Below, piece after piece: positions 1 through 6,404 of a stretch of 12,159 bases of DNA. The first letter of the stretch is position 1, and each line of letters begins with the position of its first letter. The translations under genes and the position numbers were made by a program. This stretch comes from Bacteroidota bacterium. GTDB taxonomy: Bacteria; Bacteroidota; Bacteroidia; Flavobacteriales; Flavobacteriaceae. A model generated the notes under the pieces. The model did no database searches, was not told where the DNA came from, and saw nothing but the letters and a program-made list of their open reading frames with translations. The DNA lies in NCBI GenBank assembly GCA_023386255.1, contig JAEWKB010000278.1, forward strand, positions 1-12,159, read 5' to 3'.

Positions 1-251
1 ATGAAGTAGTGCTTAATGATAATACTGAGATTGATTTTGACGACTCCGGCCGCTGGATGGAAGTTGACGGAAAGAACAAAGCAATACCTACATCATTTAT
101 CCAAAAGCAGACACTTGACTACGTAAAGATCAATAATCCTAAAGAGGCTATCGTAAAGATTGAACGATCCGATTCCGGATATGATGTGGAACTAAGCAAT
201 GGCGTAGACCTGAAATTTGACGCCATGGGTACTTTTGTAAAGGTGGATTAG
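1..251 (+). CDS. PepSY-like domain protein, 3' end only
   Basis: The reading frame is already open at the left edge (codons from base 3), so this is the C-terminal part of a longer gene; the GTG at base 9 is an internal codon rather than a real start. About 82 residues are visible. They follow the pattern of PepSY-like (DUF2874-type) periplasmic domains common in Bacteroidota: a strand ending in IDFDDSGRW, then a helix with IPTSF and INNPKEAIVKIE, then a strand GYDVELSNGVDLKFD followed by a final glycine turn and KVD. Such proteins usually carry a signal peptide and two or more repeats of this fold; that part lies outside the window. The molecular role is unknown; binding or inhibition of periplasmic enzymes has been proposed for relatives. 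Its TAG stop overlaps the stop of the convergent nuclease gene. Confidence 0.75.
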   Translation, partial: EVVLNDNTEIDFDDSGRWMEVDGKNKAIPTSFIQKQTLDYVKINNPKEAIVKIERSDSGYDVELSNGVDLKFDAMGTFVKVD

Positions 252-856
252 TAAGCTGTCTGCTTTTTCCTCTTGCTCTTGCGCCATTCCCATGGTGGTG
301 TCGGGTTATTGTCTGACCATAAGCCGATTTTCTCCATACGTGCCTGTTCTTCAGTTTCGGATAACACCTTGCTGTCAGAGTAATCTTTATAGTGCCATGC
401 CAAACCTGCTTTAACCAGCGCTTCATTTATATTAGTTCCATCGGCGGTAACTACGGTCCCTACCACCCGGCCATAGCGGTCGCGCTTACCGTTTGATGAT
501 ACGGTAACGGTTTTTCCGAAACAAAGATCGGATGCATACTGCCGCGCATTTTTACCAAAAGGCTGCGATTTTTCCCGACAGTCTATTTCGGCCAGGCGCA
601 CACGCTCCGGCTGCCCGTCGTACAAAACTTCAAATGTATCGCCATCTTTAATGCCTATAACCTTTCCTGTAAATACCTTTAATGCGCGAACTTCCTTTTT
701 TGCTTTTGGCTTCTTAGCTTTTACAGGCTTTTCAACAGCAGGCGCAGGCTGTTCCTCCTTATCAACACAGGCATAATAAAACAGGAAAGCCAGCAATAAA
801 AGCAGGCTTCCTAAACTATATTTCGTGCTTTTTCTACGTTTCGTCAAGTCGAACAA
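248..856 (-). CDS. Membrane- or lipid-anchored Staphylococcal-nuclease-like (thermonuclease) protein
   Basis: A protein of about 202 residues. A basic N-terminus is followed by a hydrophobic stretch (about 15-29) ending in YYAC, so it is either a lipoprotein with a poor lipobox (Cys30) or an N-terminally anchored protein facing the periplasm. A Lys/Pro/Ala-rich linker (about 34-58) leads to an SNase fold (about 60-185). Counterparts of the classical active-site residues are visible: DGDT with Asp73, Arg87, Asp92, Glu95 and, in DRYGR, Arg130. A Ca2+-dependent endonuclease acting on DNA or RNA outside the cytoplasm is therefore likely. No ATG lies near the N-terminus; the frame opens after a stop with TTG at 856, and a second TTG at 847 is an alternative. 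It lies 25 bp after the GlmU-like gene on the same strand and is probably co-transcribed with it. The tail is very basic (RKSKRKK). Confidence 0.82.
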   Translation of the reverse strand: MFDLTKRRKSTKYSLGSLLLLLAFLFYYACVDKEEQPAPAVEKPVKAKKPKAKKEVRALKVFTGKVIGIKDGDTFEVLYDGQPERVRLAEIDCREKSQPFGKNARQYASDLCFGKTVTVSSNGKRDRYGRVVGTVVTADGTNINEALVKAGLAWHYKDYSDSKVLSETEEQARMEKIGLWSDNNPTPPWEWRKSKRKKQTAY

Positions 857-883
857 TCTATAAATCTAACAATCTGGCAATCT
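852..883 (-). repeat. Tandem octamer repeat, consensus AGATTGTT
   Basis: Read on the minus strand, four adjacent octamers occur: AGATTGCC, AGATTGTT, AGATTTAT and AGATTGTT. The first begins inside the TAG stop of the GlmU-like gene and the last contains the TTG start assigned to the nuclease gene. The repeat therefore fills the whole intergenic gap. Period and sequence are read directly; the role is unknown. Confidence 0.6.
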
Positions 884-2057
884 ACTCTTTCCTCCACTTC
901 ATCGTTTCCTCAAACACATGCTCCAGTATGGCGGCATCCTGTTCGGTAAATTCAATATTGCGGCGAGACATTACAATTTTGGCCGTTTCAAAAGCTTTTT
1001 TGGTCATGTAAGTTGTAAAGCCCGATGCCCCGCCCCATGAAAAGCTTGGTACAAAATTGCGCGGAAAGCCCGCACCAAAAATATTCGCGCTTACCCCTAC
1101 TACGGTACCGGTATTAAACATGGTATTGATACCGCACTTGCTGTGGTCGCCCATCATGAGTCCGCAAAACTGCAGGCCGGTTTTTACAAAACCTTCCTTC
1201 TCGTAGCTCCAAAGCTTTACTTCCTCATAGTTGTTCTTAAGGTTAGAATTGTTGGTATCGGCACCCAAATTACACCACTCGCCCAATACAGAATTACCAA
1301 GGAATCCATCATGCCCCTTATTTGAATAGCCAAACAGTACCGAGTTGCTTACTTCACCGCCAATACGGCTATGCGGGCCCACAGTTGTGGCGCCATATAC
1401 TTTAGTAGCCAGCTTTATCTGCCCTTCCTCACATAAAGCAAACGGGCCGCGAATAACAGAACCTTCCATGATCTCGGCATTTTTGCCAATGTAGATAGGC
1501 CCTGTAGAGGCATTTAGCGTTACATACTCCAGCTTTGCACCTTCTTCAATGAAGATATTCTCCGGTGATATTGTATTCACACTTGCAGGTATAGGCTGCG
1601 ATACACGGCCCTCAGTCAGCAATTCAAAGTCCTCGCGAATGGCCAGGTCATTTTTTTTGAAGATATCCCACGGCTGCTCAATGCGCAGGCAGTCTTCACT
1701 ATACTCAATAATATCATAAGTATCAAAATCTACCTCTTCCTGGGTGTCTTTCGTATAAAAGGCAATAATATCATCACCACACATAATAGCCTGGTTAGGC
1801 TCAAGCGCCATAACCATTTCGGCAAGCGCCTCTGTAGGCAGGAACGAAGCGTTTATCATGATGTTCTCCTCCATTTCCACCATCGGGTACTTCTCCATAA
1901 GATACTCCTCAGTAAGTGTAGTGGTAGTATAACCAAGGTATTTCTCCCATTTTTCACGAATGGTTAAAATCCCTACGCGGATATCAGCAACGGGGCGTGT
2001 AAAGGTGAACGGTAGCAGTGCATTGCGCACGGGTCCGTCAAAAAGTATGTAGTTCAT
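882..2057 (-). CDS. GlmU-like putative sugar nucleotidyltransferase with left-handed beta-helix
   Basis: 391 residues from the ATG at 2057, where the conserved-looking start MNYILFDGPVRNALLPFTFTRP begins; an in-frame ATG at 2117 would add 20 residues without family character and lies upstream of the predicted promoter. The N-terminal half (about 1-140) resembles the NTP_transf_4 family, with RPVADIRVGILTIREKW at 21-37. The C-terminal half (about 165-335) has hexapeptide-like turns of a left-handed beta-helix, including GHDGFLGNSVLGEWCNLGAD at 248-267, which parallels the GlmU acetyltransferase domain. Relatives are commonly annotated as GlmU family proteins or glucose-1-phosphate thymidylyltransferases. 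The canonical GxGxRM nucleotide-binding loop of GlmU is not visible, so UDP-GlcNAc synthesis should not be assumed. It is the first gene of a two-gene unit with the nuclease. It is probably cytoplasmic. Confidence 0.85.
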   Translation of the reverse strand: MNYILFDGPVRNALLPFTFTRPVADIRVGILTIREKWEKYLGYTTTTLTEEYLMEKYPMVEMEENIMINASFLPTEALAEMVMALEPNQAIMCGDDIIAFYTKDTQEEVDFDTYDIIEYSEDCLRIEQPWDIFKKNDLAIREDFELLTEGRVSQPIPASVNTISPENIFIEEGAKLEYVTLNASTGPIYIGKNAEIMEGSVIRGPFALCEEGQIKLATKVYGATTVGPHSRIGGEVSNSVLFGYSNKGHDGFLGNSVLGEWCNLGADTNNSNLKNNYEEVKLWSYEKEGFVKTGLQFCGLMMGDHSKCGINTMFNTGTVVGVSANIFGAGFPRNFVPSFSWGGASGFTTYMTKKAFETAKIVMSRRNIEFTEQDAAILEHVFEETMKWRKE

Positions 2058-2079
2058 GGCTTGCCTGTTTGTGTTGCCA

Positions 2080-2110
2080 CGAAAATACGGGAAAGTTGCT
2101 AAGTAGCAAA
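2080..2110 (-). promoter_or_regulatory. Bacteroidota-type promoter for the GlmU-like gene
   Basis: On the minus strand, TTTG (2110-2107) is followed after 19 bp by TATTTTCG (2087-2080), one base from the TAnnTTTG consensus. Transcription would begin a few bases before 2075, leaving a leader of roughly 15-20 nt before the ATG at 2057. This supports the shorter start. Confidence 0.5.
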
Positions 2111-2130
2111 GGAACATAGGAACAAAGTTG

Positions 2131-2273
2131 CTTATCCTTTGCCACTGGCTTTAGCCAGTGGGTACAAGGCATTTGTGAAGATGGCTTTAGCCAAAGTGTA
2201 TTGCAAGATTCGGCTAAAGCTTTGTGGGGCGCACTTTATATTCCTCCTGGCTGAAGCCAGGGGCAAAAGATAA
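2131..2273. repeat. REP-like nested palindrome, unit A
   Basis: This 143-bp block has imperfect terminal inverted repeats of about 26 bp: the left end (CTTATCCTTTGCC, then CTGGCTTTAGCC) matches the reverse complement of the right end at about 2248-2273 with 3 mismatches. Inside the left end is a perfect hairpin (2142-2161, 9-bp stem CCACTGGCT, 2-nt loop). The inner pair GGCTTTAGCC (2183-2192) and GGCTAAAGCT (2212-2221) forms a second inverted repeat, and each half can also fold on itself. The right end holds hairpin CCTGGCTGAAGCCAGG (2246-2261). The layout resembles a BIME: two REP-type palindromes in opposite orientation. No coding function is seen; the open frame of about 60 codons here is a by-product. 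Confidence 0.7.
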
Positions 2274-2370
2274 GCCTGCATCGAACGAAATGCTGAAGCC
2301 ACTGGCATAAACAAAATGATGAAGCCAATGCAATATATTTAGGCTAAGCCTGGATGCCAAGGAAGCTCAT
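2274..2370. repeat. Degenerate REP-like remnants between units A and B
   Basis: Fragments such as GCTGAAGCCACTGGCA (about 2292-2307), GATGAAGCCAATG (about 2318-2330) and AGGCTAAGCCTGG (about 2341-2353) resemble half-palindromes of the neighbouring units, but they no longer form long stems. No gene or promoter is visible. They are read as decayed copies. Confidence 0.45.
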
Positions 2371-2513
2371 TTTTTGCCGCTGGCTTCAGCCGGTGGTTTG
2401 CAGGGTAATGTAAATGGGCTTTAGCCAAACTGTATAAATATTCGGCTAAAGCCTGATGAGGCAAAAGATACAAAAGCTGAAAGCTTGGGACAAAAGATAC
2501 AAAAGCTGAAGCC
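2371..2513. repeat. REP-like nested palindrome, unit B
   Basis: This block has the same layout as unit A: a hairpin at 2377-2396 with stem CCGCTGGCT against AGCCGGTGG (7 Watson-Crick pairs and two G-T pairs), then an inner inverted repeat GGCTTTAGCC (2417-2426) and GGCTAAAGCC (2444-2453), then GAGGCAAAAGATA, which resembles the right end of unit A. The right flank contains a 20-bp direct repeat (2462-2481 and 2491-2510, period 29), beginning CAAAAGATAC and ending AAAGCTGAA. Confidence 0.65.
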
Positions 2514-2520
2514 AGAGAAG

Positions 2521-2620
2521 CTAATCCTTTGCCACTGGCTTCAGCCAGTGGTTATAGGCATTTTTAAGAGATGGCTTTAGCCAAATATTTTCAACATAGC
2601 TTATTCCTCAGCTAAGCAGC
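2521..2620. repeat. REP-like palindrome, unit C (right half decayed)
   Basis: The left flank CTAATCCTTTGCC matches that of unit A. A perfect 9-bp-stem hairpin CCACTGGCT/AGCCAGTGG lies at 2532-2551, and GGCTTTAGCC is at 2573-2582. The distance between the two motifs is 42 bp, as in unit A. The expected right arm is only weakly present (CAGCTAAGCAGC near 2609-2620). Confidence 0.6.
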
Positions 2621-2627
2621 TATAAAC

Positions 2628-2658
2628 AAAAAAAGCCTCCCGTTTCCGGAAGGCTTTT
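2628..2658 (-). terminator. Intrinsic terminator of rpmE2
   Basis: Read on the minus strand, AAAAGCCT and AGGCTTTT form an 8-bp stem around a TCC-GGAAAC-GGG apex that can add further pairs, followed by a run of seven T. It lies about 20 bp after the rpmE2 stop and separates this gene from the repeat cluster. Confidence 0.85.
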
Positions 2659-2680
2659 GCATATCTGTAAAACAACAATA

Positions 2681-2932
2681 TTATTTGCTGAATTTAGCGT
2701 ATTTGTTTTTGAACTTGTCGATACGTCCTGCAGTATCAATAAGTTTAGATTTACCTGTATAGAATGGGTGTGAAGTACGGGAGATCTCCATTTTCACAAC
2801 AGGATATTCAACTCCTTCGTGTACAATCGTTTCTTTAGTGTCAGCAGTAGATTTGGTAATGAAAACTTCGTCGTTAGACATGTCTTTAAAAGCTACCAAT
2901 CTGTAATTTTCCGGGTGAATACCTTTTTTCAT
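2681..2932 (-). CDS. rpmE2: 50S ribosomal protein L31 type B
   Basis: 83 residues starting [11 protein letters not shown] and containing [18 protein letters not shown] and [25 protein letters not shown], the standard signature of L31 type B. The zinc-binding cysteines of the C+ (type A) form are absent; the protein contains no cysteine. L31 bridges the large and small subunits of the ribosome near the central protuberance. In several other bacteria the C-minus form replaces the zinc form under zinc shortage; in Bacteroidota it is often the main L31, so zinc control should not be assumed. It is monocistronic, with its own promoter upstream of a leader of about 100 nt and an intrinsic terminator downstream. 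Confidence 0.97.
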   Translation of the reverse strand: MKKGIHPENYRLVAFKDMSNDEVFITKSTADTKETIVHEGVEYPVVKMEISRTSHPFYTGKSKLIDTAGRIDKFKNKYAKFSK

Positions 2933-2955
2933 CTTGAGTAAATTTTTATTGTTTG

Positions 2956-3007
2956 GCTGTATCCCGCTTCGAGGCTTTCTTAGCGAAAGGTGTAAACGTA
3001 TTACAGC
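2956..3007 (-). promoter_or_regulatory. Foldable leader of rpmE2, candidate ribosomal-protein leader
   Basis: In the transcript orientation GCUGUA (3007-3002) can pair with UACAGC (2961-2956), closing a region of about 40 nt. Inside, CUUUC-GCUAA-GAAAG forms a 5-bp hairpin, and UUCGCU can instead pair with AGCGGG using two G-U pairs, so two alternative inner folds exist. The structure sits about 25 nt before the start codon. Leaders controlling L31 are known in other phyla; this one is inferred only from pairing. Confidence 0.35.
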
Positions 3008-3038
3008 TTTTTGTTTTTAAACATTTTATTTGAGTGTG

Positions 3039-3068
3039 CAAAAGTACAACTATTTTTTTAAAATCAAA
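3039..3068 (-). promoter_or_regulatory. rpmE2: Promoter of rpmE2
   Basis: On the minus strand, TTTG (3068-3065) is followed after 18 bp by TACTTTTG (3046-3039), a full match to the Bacteroidota TAnnTTTG element. Initiation near 3032 gives a leader of about 100 nt. Confidence 0.7.
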
Positions 3069-3108
3069 CTTTTACATTCAAAATTTTCAGCGTAAAGCTA
3101 CTACTTTT

Positions 3109-3142
3109 TTGGCTACACATATAAGCGGAATTAGTATATTTG
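3109..3142 (+). promoter_or_regulatory. Promoter of the DUF4199-glycosyltransferase-mutase-ABC operon
   Basis: TTG (3109-3111) is followed after 23 bp by TATATTTG (3135-3142), a perfect TAnnTTTG element. The ATG at 3171 lies 28 bp downstream and is preceded by an A-rich stretch and no Shine-Dalgarno sequence. It is divergent from the rpmE2 promoter, with about 40 bp between the two upstream elements. Confidence 0.65.
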
Positions 3143-3170
3143 TGGATTAATTAACCAACAACAAAAAAAT

Positions 3171-3710
3171 ATGGAAAAAACTATCTCTCCTGCTAAAGCG
3201 GCAATACCTTACGGAATAACTTACGGAGTAATTTTAATCCTTGAATTTGTACTTTCCTATACCCTTGGCTTAAATTCTAAAGACAATGCTGCGGCAGGGG
3301 TAATTATGGGGCTTCTAAATTATTTGATTTTACCTGCCCTTTTTATAACACTTGCGTGCAATCATTTTAAAAATAAGATAAATGGCGGTTATATTAAGTT
3401 TGGCCAGTGTATAAAAGCAGGGGTTACAACAGGAGTTATAGCAGCTTTAGTTTCTTCTGTTGCTACTTCAATTATTTATATGGTTGCTCCTGAAATTAAA
3501 GAAGGCATACTGGAACAGACAAAAATAAGTCTTGCAAGTAATCCGAATATGAATGCTGAGGGTCTTAAACAAGCAATGACATGGACAGAAACTTTTATGA
3601 AACCCTACATAAGTATTCCTTTTACTATTCTAATATCAGCATTTTTCTCGTTAATCTTTTCACTAATTATAGGTGCAATTATAAAAAAAGAGAACCCGGG
3701 AGCTTTTTAA
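3171..3710 (+). CDS. DUF4199 family integral membrane protein
   Basis: 179 residues with four hydrophobic segments at about 12-33, 43-64, 83-107 and 144-168, and a short basic tail; this size and pattern fit the DUF4199 family of Bacteroidota. Between the third and fourth segments lies a loop of about 35 residues with a predicted helix (EIKEGILEQTKISLASNPNMNAEGLKQAM). No catalytic motif is visible and the function is unknown. It is the first gene of the operon, 5 bp before a lipid-linked type glycosyltransferase, which suggests a role in envelope biogenesis or in helping that enzyme at the inner membrane. Its coding sequence is visibly more AT-rich than the downstream genes. Confidence 0.8.
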   Translation: MEKTISPAKAAIPYGITYGVILILEFVLSYTLGLNSKDNAAAGVIMGLLNYLILPALFITLACNHFKNKINGGYIKFGQCIKAGVTTGVIAALVSSVATSIIYMVAPEIKEGILEQTKISLASNPNMNAEGLKQAMTWTETFMKPYISIPFTILISAFFSLIFSLIIGAIIKKENPGAF

Positions 3711-3715
3711 AATAA

Positions 3716-4666
3716 ATGAACATTTCCATCGTAATACCCCTTCTTAACGAAGAAGAATCACTTAGAGAATTAAACCAGTGGATAAGCCGCGTGATGGCAG
3801 AAAATAACTTCAGCTATGAAGTTATTTTTATTGATGACGGCAGCACCGACGGTTCCTGGAACCTGATACAGCAGCTATCCGCTCAAAATACAAATATAAA
3901 AGGCATCCGCTTTCAGCGCAATTATGGCAAAAGCCAGGCGCTGCATGCGGGCTTTGCCAAAGCGCAGGGTGATGTGGTTATTACCATGGATGCCGACCTG
4001 CAGGATAACCCGGAGGAAATACCGGAACTGTACCGCATGATAACCCAGGACAGGTATGACCTGGTATCGGGCTGGAAGAAAAAGAGGTATGACTCTGTAG
4101 TTGCTAAAAACCTGCCGTCTAAGCTGTTTAACTGGGCTGCAAGGAAAACATCGGGTGTGCACCTTAATGATTTTAACTGCGGGCTTAAAGCTTATAATAA
4201 AACTGTAGTAAAAAACATTGAGGTATCGGGCGAAATGCACCGCTATATACCCGTGTTGGCCAAAAATGCCGGTTTTAATAGAATTGGCGAAAAGGTAGTA
4301 CTCCACCAGGCGCGTAAATACGGGTCAACCAAATTTGGGATGGAACGTTTTATAAACGGCTTCCTGGACCTTATCACCATATGGTTCATATCCCGCTTCG
4401 GTAAAAGGCCTATGCACCTTTTTGGAGCACTTGGGGTACTAATGTTTATTTTCGGTTTTTTATCGGCCCTGTACATAGGTATAATGAAGCTATACAAGCT
4501 GTATCATGATGAGCCTACAATATTAGTGACTAACAACCCCTGGTTTTATATTGCACTTGCCACAATGATTATTGGCACACAACTGTTTTTGGCAGGCTTC
4601 CTGGGGGAAATTATTTTACGCACAAAGAATAATGAAGAACGATATAAGATCAGTGAAACATTATAA
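3716..4666 (+). CDS. GT2 family glycosyltransferase, GtrB/DPM1-like
   Basis: 316 residues. The N-terminal GT-A domain (about 1-220) begins ISIVIPLLNEEESL and includes IDDGSTDGS at 39-47 and the metal/nucleotide-binding DADLQD at 92-97. After it, HQARKYGSTKFG (197-208) is typical of polyprenyl-phosphate glycosyltransferases. Two C-terminal membrane segments (about 234-258 and 277-301) anchor it in the inner membrane. Relatives transfer glucose, mannose or a modified hexose from a nucleotide donor to undecaprenyl phosphate. The donor cannot be determined here. It lies 5 bp after the DUF4199 gene and 10 bp before the phosphohexomutase, which may supply its sugar-1-phosphate precursor. Confidence 0.92.
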   Translation: MNISIVIPLLNEEESLRELNQWISRVMAENNFSYEVIFIDDGSTDGSWNLIQQLSAQNTNIKGIRFQRNYGKSQALHAGFAKAQGDVVITMDADLQDNPEEIPELYRMITQDRYDLVSGWKKKRYDSVVAKNLPSKLFNWAARKTSGVHLNDFNCGLKAYNKTVVKNIEVSGEMHRYIPVLAKNAGFNRIGEKVVLHQARKYGSTKFGMERFINGFLDLITIWFISRFGKRPMHLFGALGVLMFIFGFLSALYIGIMKLYKLYHDEPTILVTNNPWFYIALATMIIGTQLFLAGFLGEIILRTKNNEERYKISETL

Positions 4667-4676
4667 CAAATAAGCT

Positions 4677-6404
4677 ATGCAGATTGAACAAACAATACTT
4701 GACAAGGCAAACGTGTGGCTAACGCCGCTTTTTGATAACGAAACGCAGGAAGCCATTAGGGAAATGATGACCTCATCACCAAAAGAGCTGGAAGATAGCT
4801 TTTATAAGAACCTGGAGTTCGGCACAGGAGGCATGAGGGGTATAATGGGCCCGGGCACCAACCGTATCAATAAATATACTTTAGGTAAGGCTACACAAGG
4901 ACTGTCACAATACCTGAAGCAGGTTTTTGCCGGTGAAGATATTAAGGTAGCCATAGCTTATGACTGCCGCAACAACAGTGACACACTGGCTAAATTAGTG
5001 GCTGATGTTTTTTCGGCAAACGGTATTAAAGTTTTCCTTTTCTCTGAACTTCGCCCTACACCTGAGCTTTCATTTGCGGTAAAATACCTTAACTGCCATG
5101 CAGGCATTGTACTCACAGCATCACACAACCCGCCGGAGTATAATGGTTATAAAGTGTATTGGCAGGACGGCGGCCAGCTGGTACCGCCACAAGATGGTGA
5201 GATAATTCAGGTTATAGAGTCACTGGAATATGACCAGGTTAATTTTAATGCCAACGATGAGCTTATAGAATACATAGGTAATGAAATTGATGAAGCCTTT
5301 TTAAAATCTTCATTGATGACTGCATCTTTCAATACTTCTCCCGAAGCCAAACAAAACCTGAAAATTGTTTATACGCCGTTACATGGCACATCGGTTAAGC
5401 TGATACCGGACCTGCTTGAAAAGGCAGGCTACAATAATGTACACATTGTTGCCGAACAGGCTGTACCGAATGGCAATTTTCCTACCGTAAAGTCGCCAAA
5501 CCCTGAAGAGCCTGAAGCGCTCGCCATGGCTATTGAGCTGGCTAACCAGGTAGATGCAGATATTGTAATAGGCACCGACCCCGACAGTGACCGCCTTGGT
5601 GTGGCAGTACGAAACGGCAATGGTATCATGACATTGCTGAACGGAAACCAGACAATGGTTTTGATGACGCACTTCCTTTTAGAGCAATGGAAAAAGCAGG
5701 GCAAGATTACAGGTAAGCAGTTTATAGGTTCAACCATTGTATCTACCCCAATGATGCTGGAGCTTGCCGAAGCTTATAATGTGGAATGCAAAGTAGGGCT
5801 TACAGGCTTTAAATGGATTGCTAAATTTATAAAAGATTTCCCTGAGCAGGAGTTTATTGGAGGAGGCGAAGAGAGCTTCGGTTTTATGGTAGGTGATGCC
5901 GTACGCGATAAAGATGCCGTAACCTCTACCCTCTTGCTGTGCGAAATTGCTGCGCAGGCCAAGGCTAATGCAAGTTCGCTGTACCAGGAGCTGCTAAAGC
6001 TGTATGTTGAATTCGGTTTCTATAAAGAGTATCTTATTTCACTTACCAAAAAAGGTAAGGATGGTGCCAGTGAAATAAAGCAGATGATGGCCGACCTGCG
6101 CGAGAACCCGCTAAAAGAGATAAACGGCCAGCGCGTACTTATGGTGGAGGATTACCAGTCATCTATGGCTAAAAACCTTCTTACTGGTGAGGAAGAAGCG
6201 CTGAAGATACCAAAATCAAATGTGCTTATTTATTACCTTGAAGACGGTACTAAAATATGTGCACGCCCCAGCGGTACCGAACCTAAAATCAAATTCTACT
6301 TCAGTGTGAACGATACACTGGACCATGTACATAATGCCAAGCAGGTGGAAGCTGTGCTTGACGGTAAAATAAAAAACATCATCGAAGAGATGAACCTGAT
6401 CTAA
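4677..6404 (+). CDS. Phospho-sugar mutase (alpha-D-phosphohexomutase, PGM2/PgcA-like)
   Basis: 575 residues, the usual length of the long PGM2-like phosphoglucomutases. The four family motifs are present in order: catalytic serine loop TASHNP (Ser149), Mg2+ loop DPDSDR (Asp301, 303, 305), sugar-specificity loop GGGEES (396-401) and phosphate-binding RPSGTEPK (530-537). It should interconvert hexose-6-phosphate and hexose-1-phosphate in the cytoplasm; glucose is most likely, but mannose or ribose specificity cannot be excluded. No key residue is missing. It ends exactly one base before the ATG of the ABC exporter (stop TAA at 6402-6404), so the two are probably translationally coupled. It probably feeds nucleotide-sugar synthesis for the upstream glycosyltransferase. 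Confidence 0.95.
   Translation: MQIEQTILDKANVWLTPLFDNETQEAIREMMTSSPKELEDSFYKNLEFGTGGMRGIMGPGTNRINKYTLGKATQGLSQYLKQVFAGEDIKVAIAYDCRNNSDTLAKLVADVFSANGIKVFLFSELRPTPELSFAVKYLNCHAGIVLTASHNPPEYNGYKVYWQDGGQLVPPQDGEIIQVIESLEYDQVNFNANDELIEYIGNEIDEAFLKSSLMTASFNTSPEAKQNLKIVYTPLHGTSVKLIPDLLEKAGYNNVHIVAEQAVPNGNFPTVKSPNPEEPEALAMAIELANQVDADIVIGTDPDSDRLGVAVRNGNGIMTLLNGNQTMVLMTHFLLEQWKKQGKITGKQFIGSTIVSTPMMLELAEAYNVECKVGLTGFKWIAKFIKDFPEQEFIGGGEESFGFMVGDAVRDKDAVTSTLLLCEIAAQAKANASSLYQELLKLYVEFGFYKEYLISLTKKGKDGASEIKQMMADLRENPLKEINGQRVLMVEDYQSSMAKNLLTGEEEALKIPKSNVLIYYLEDGTKICARPSGTEPKIKFYFSVNDTLDHVHNAKQVEAVLDGKIKNIIEEMNLI

Noticed and set aside
2058..2117. Longer N-terminus of the GlmU-like protein from the ATG at 2117
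   Set aside because: The extra 20 residues have no family character and the predicted promoter lies within this stretch.
2132..2314. Minus-strand 60-codon coding frame
   Set aside because: It lies entirely in the palindromic repeat cluster and its translation only mirrors the repeats.
2131..2620. CRISPR array
   Set aside because: Repeats are nested palindromes of unequal spacing, with no constant direct repeat and unique spacers, and no cas gene is nearby.
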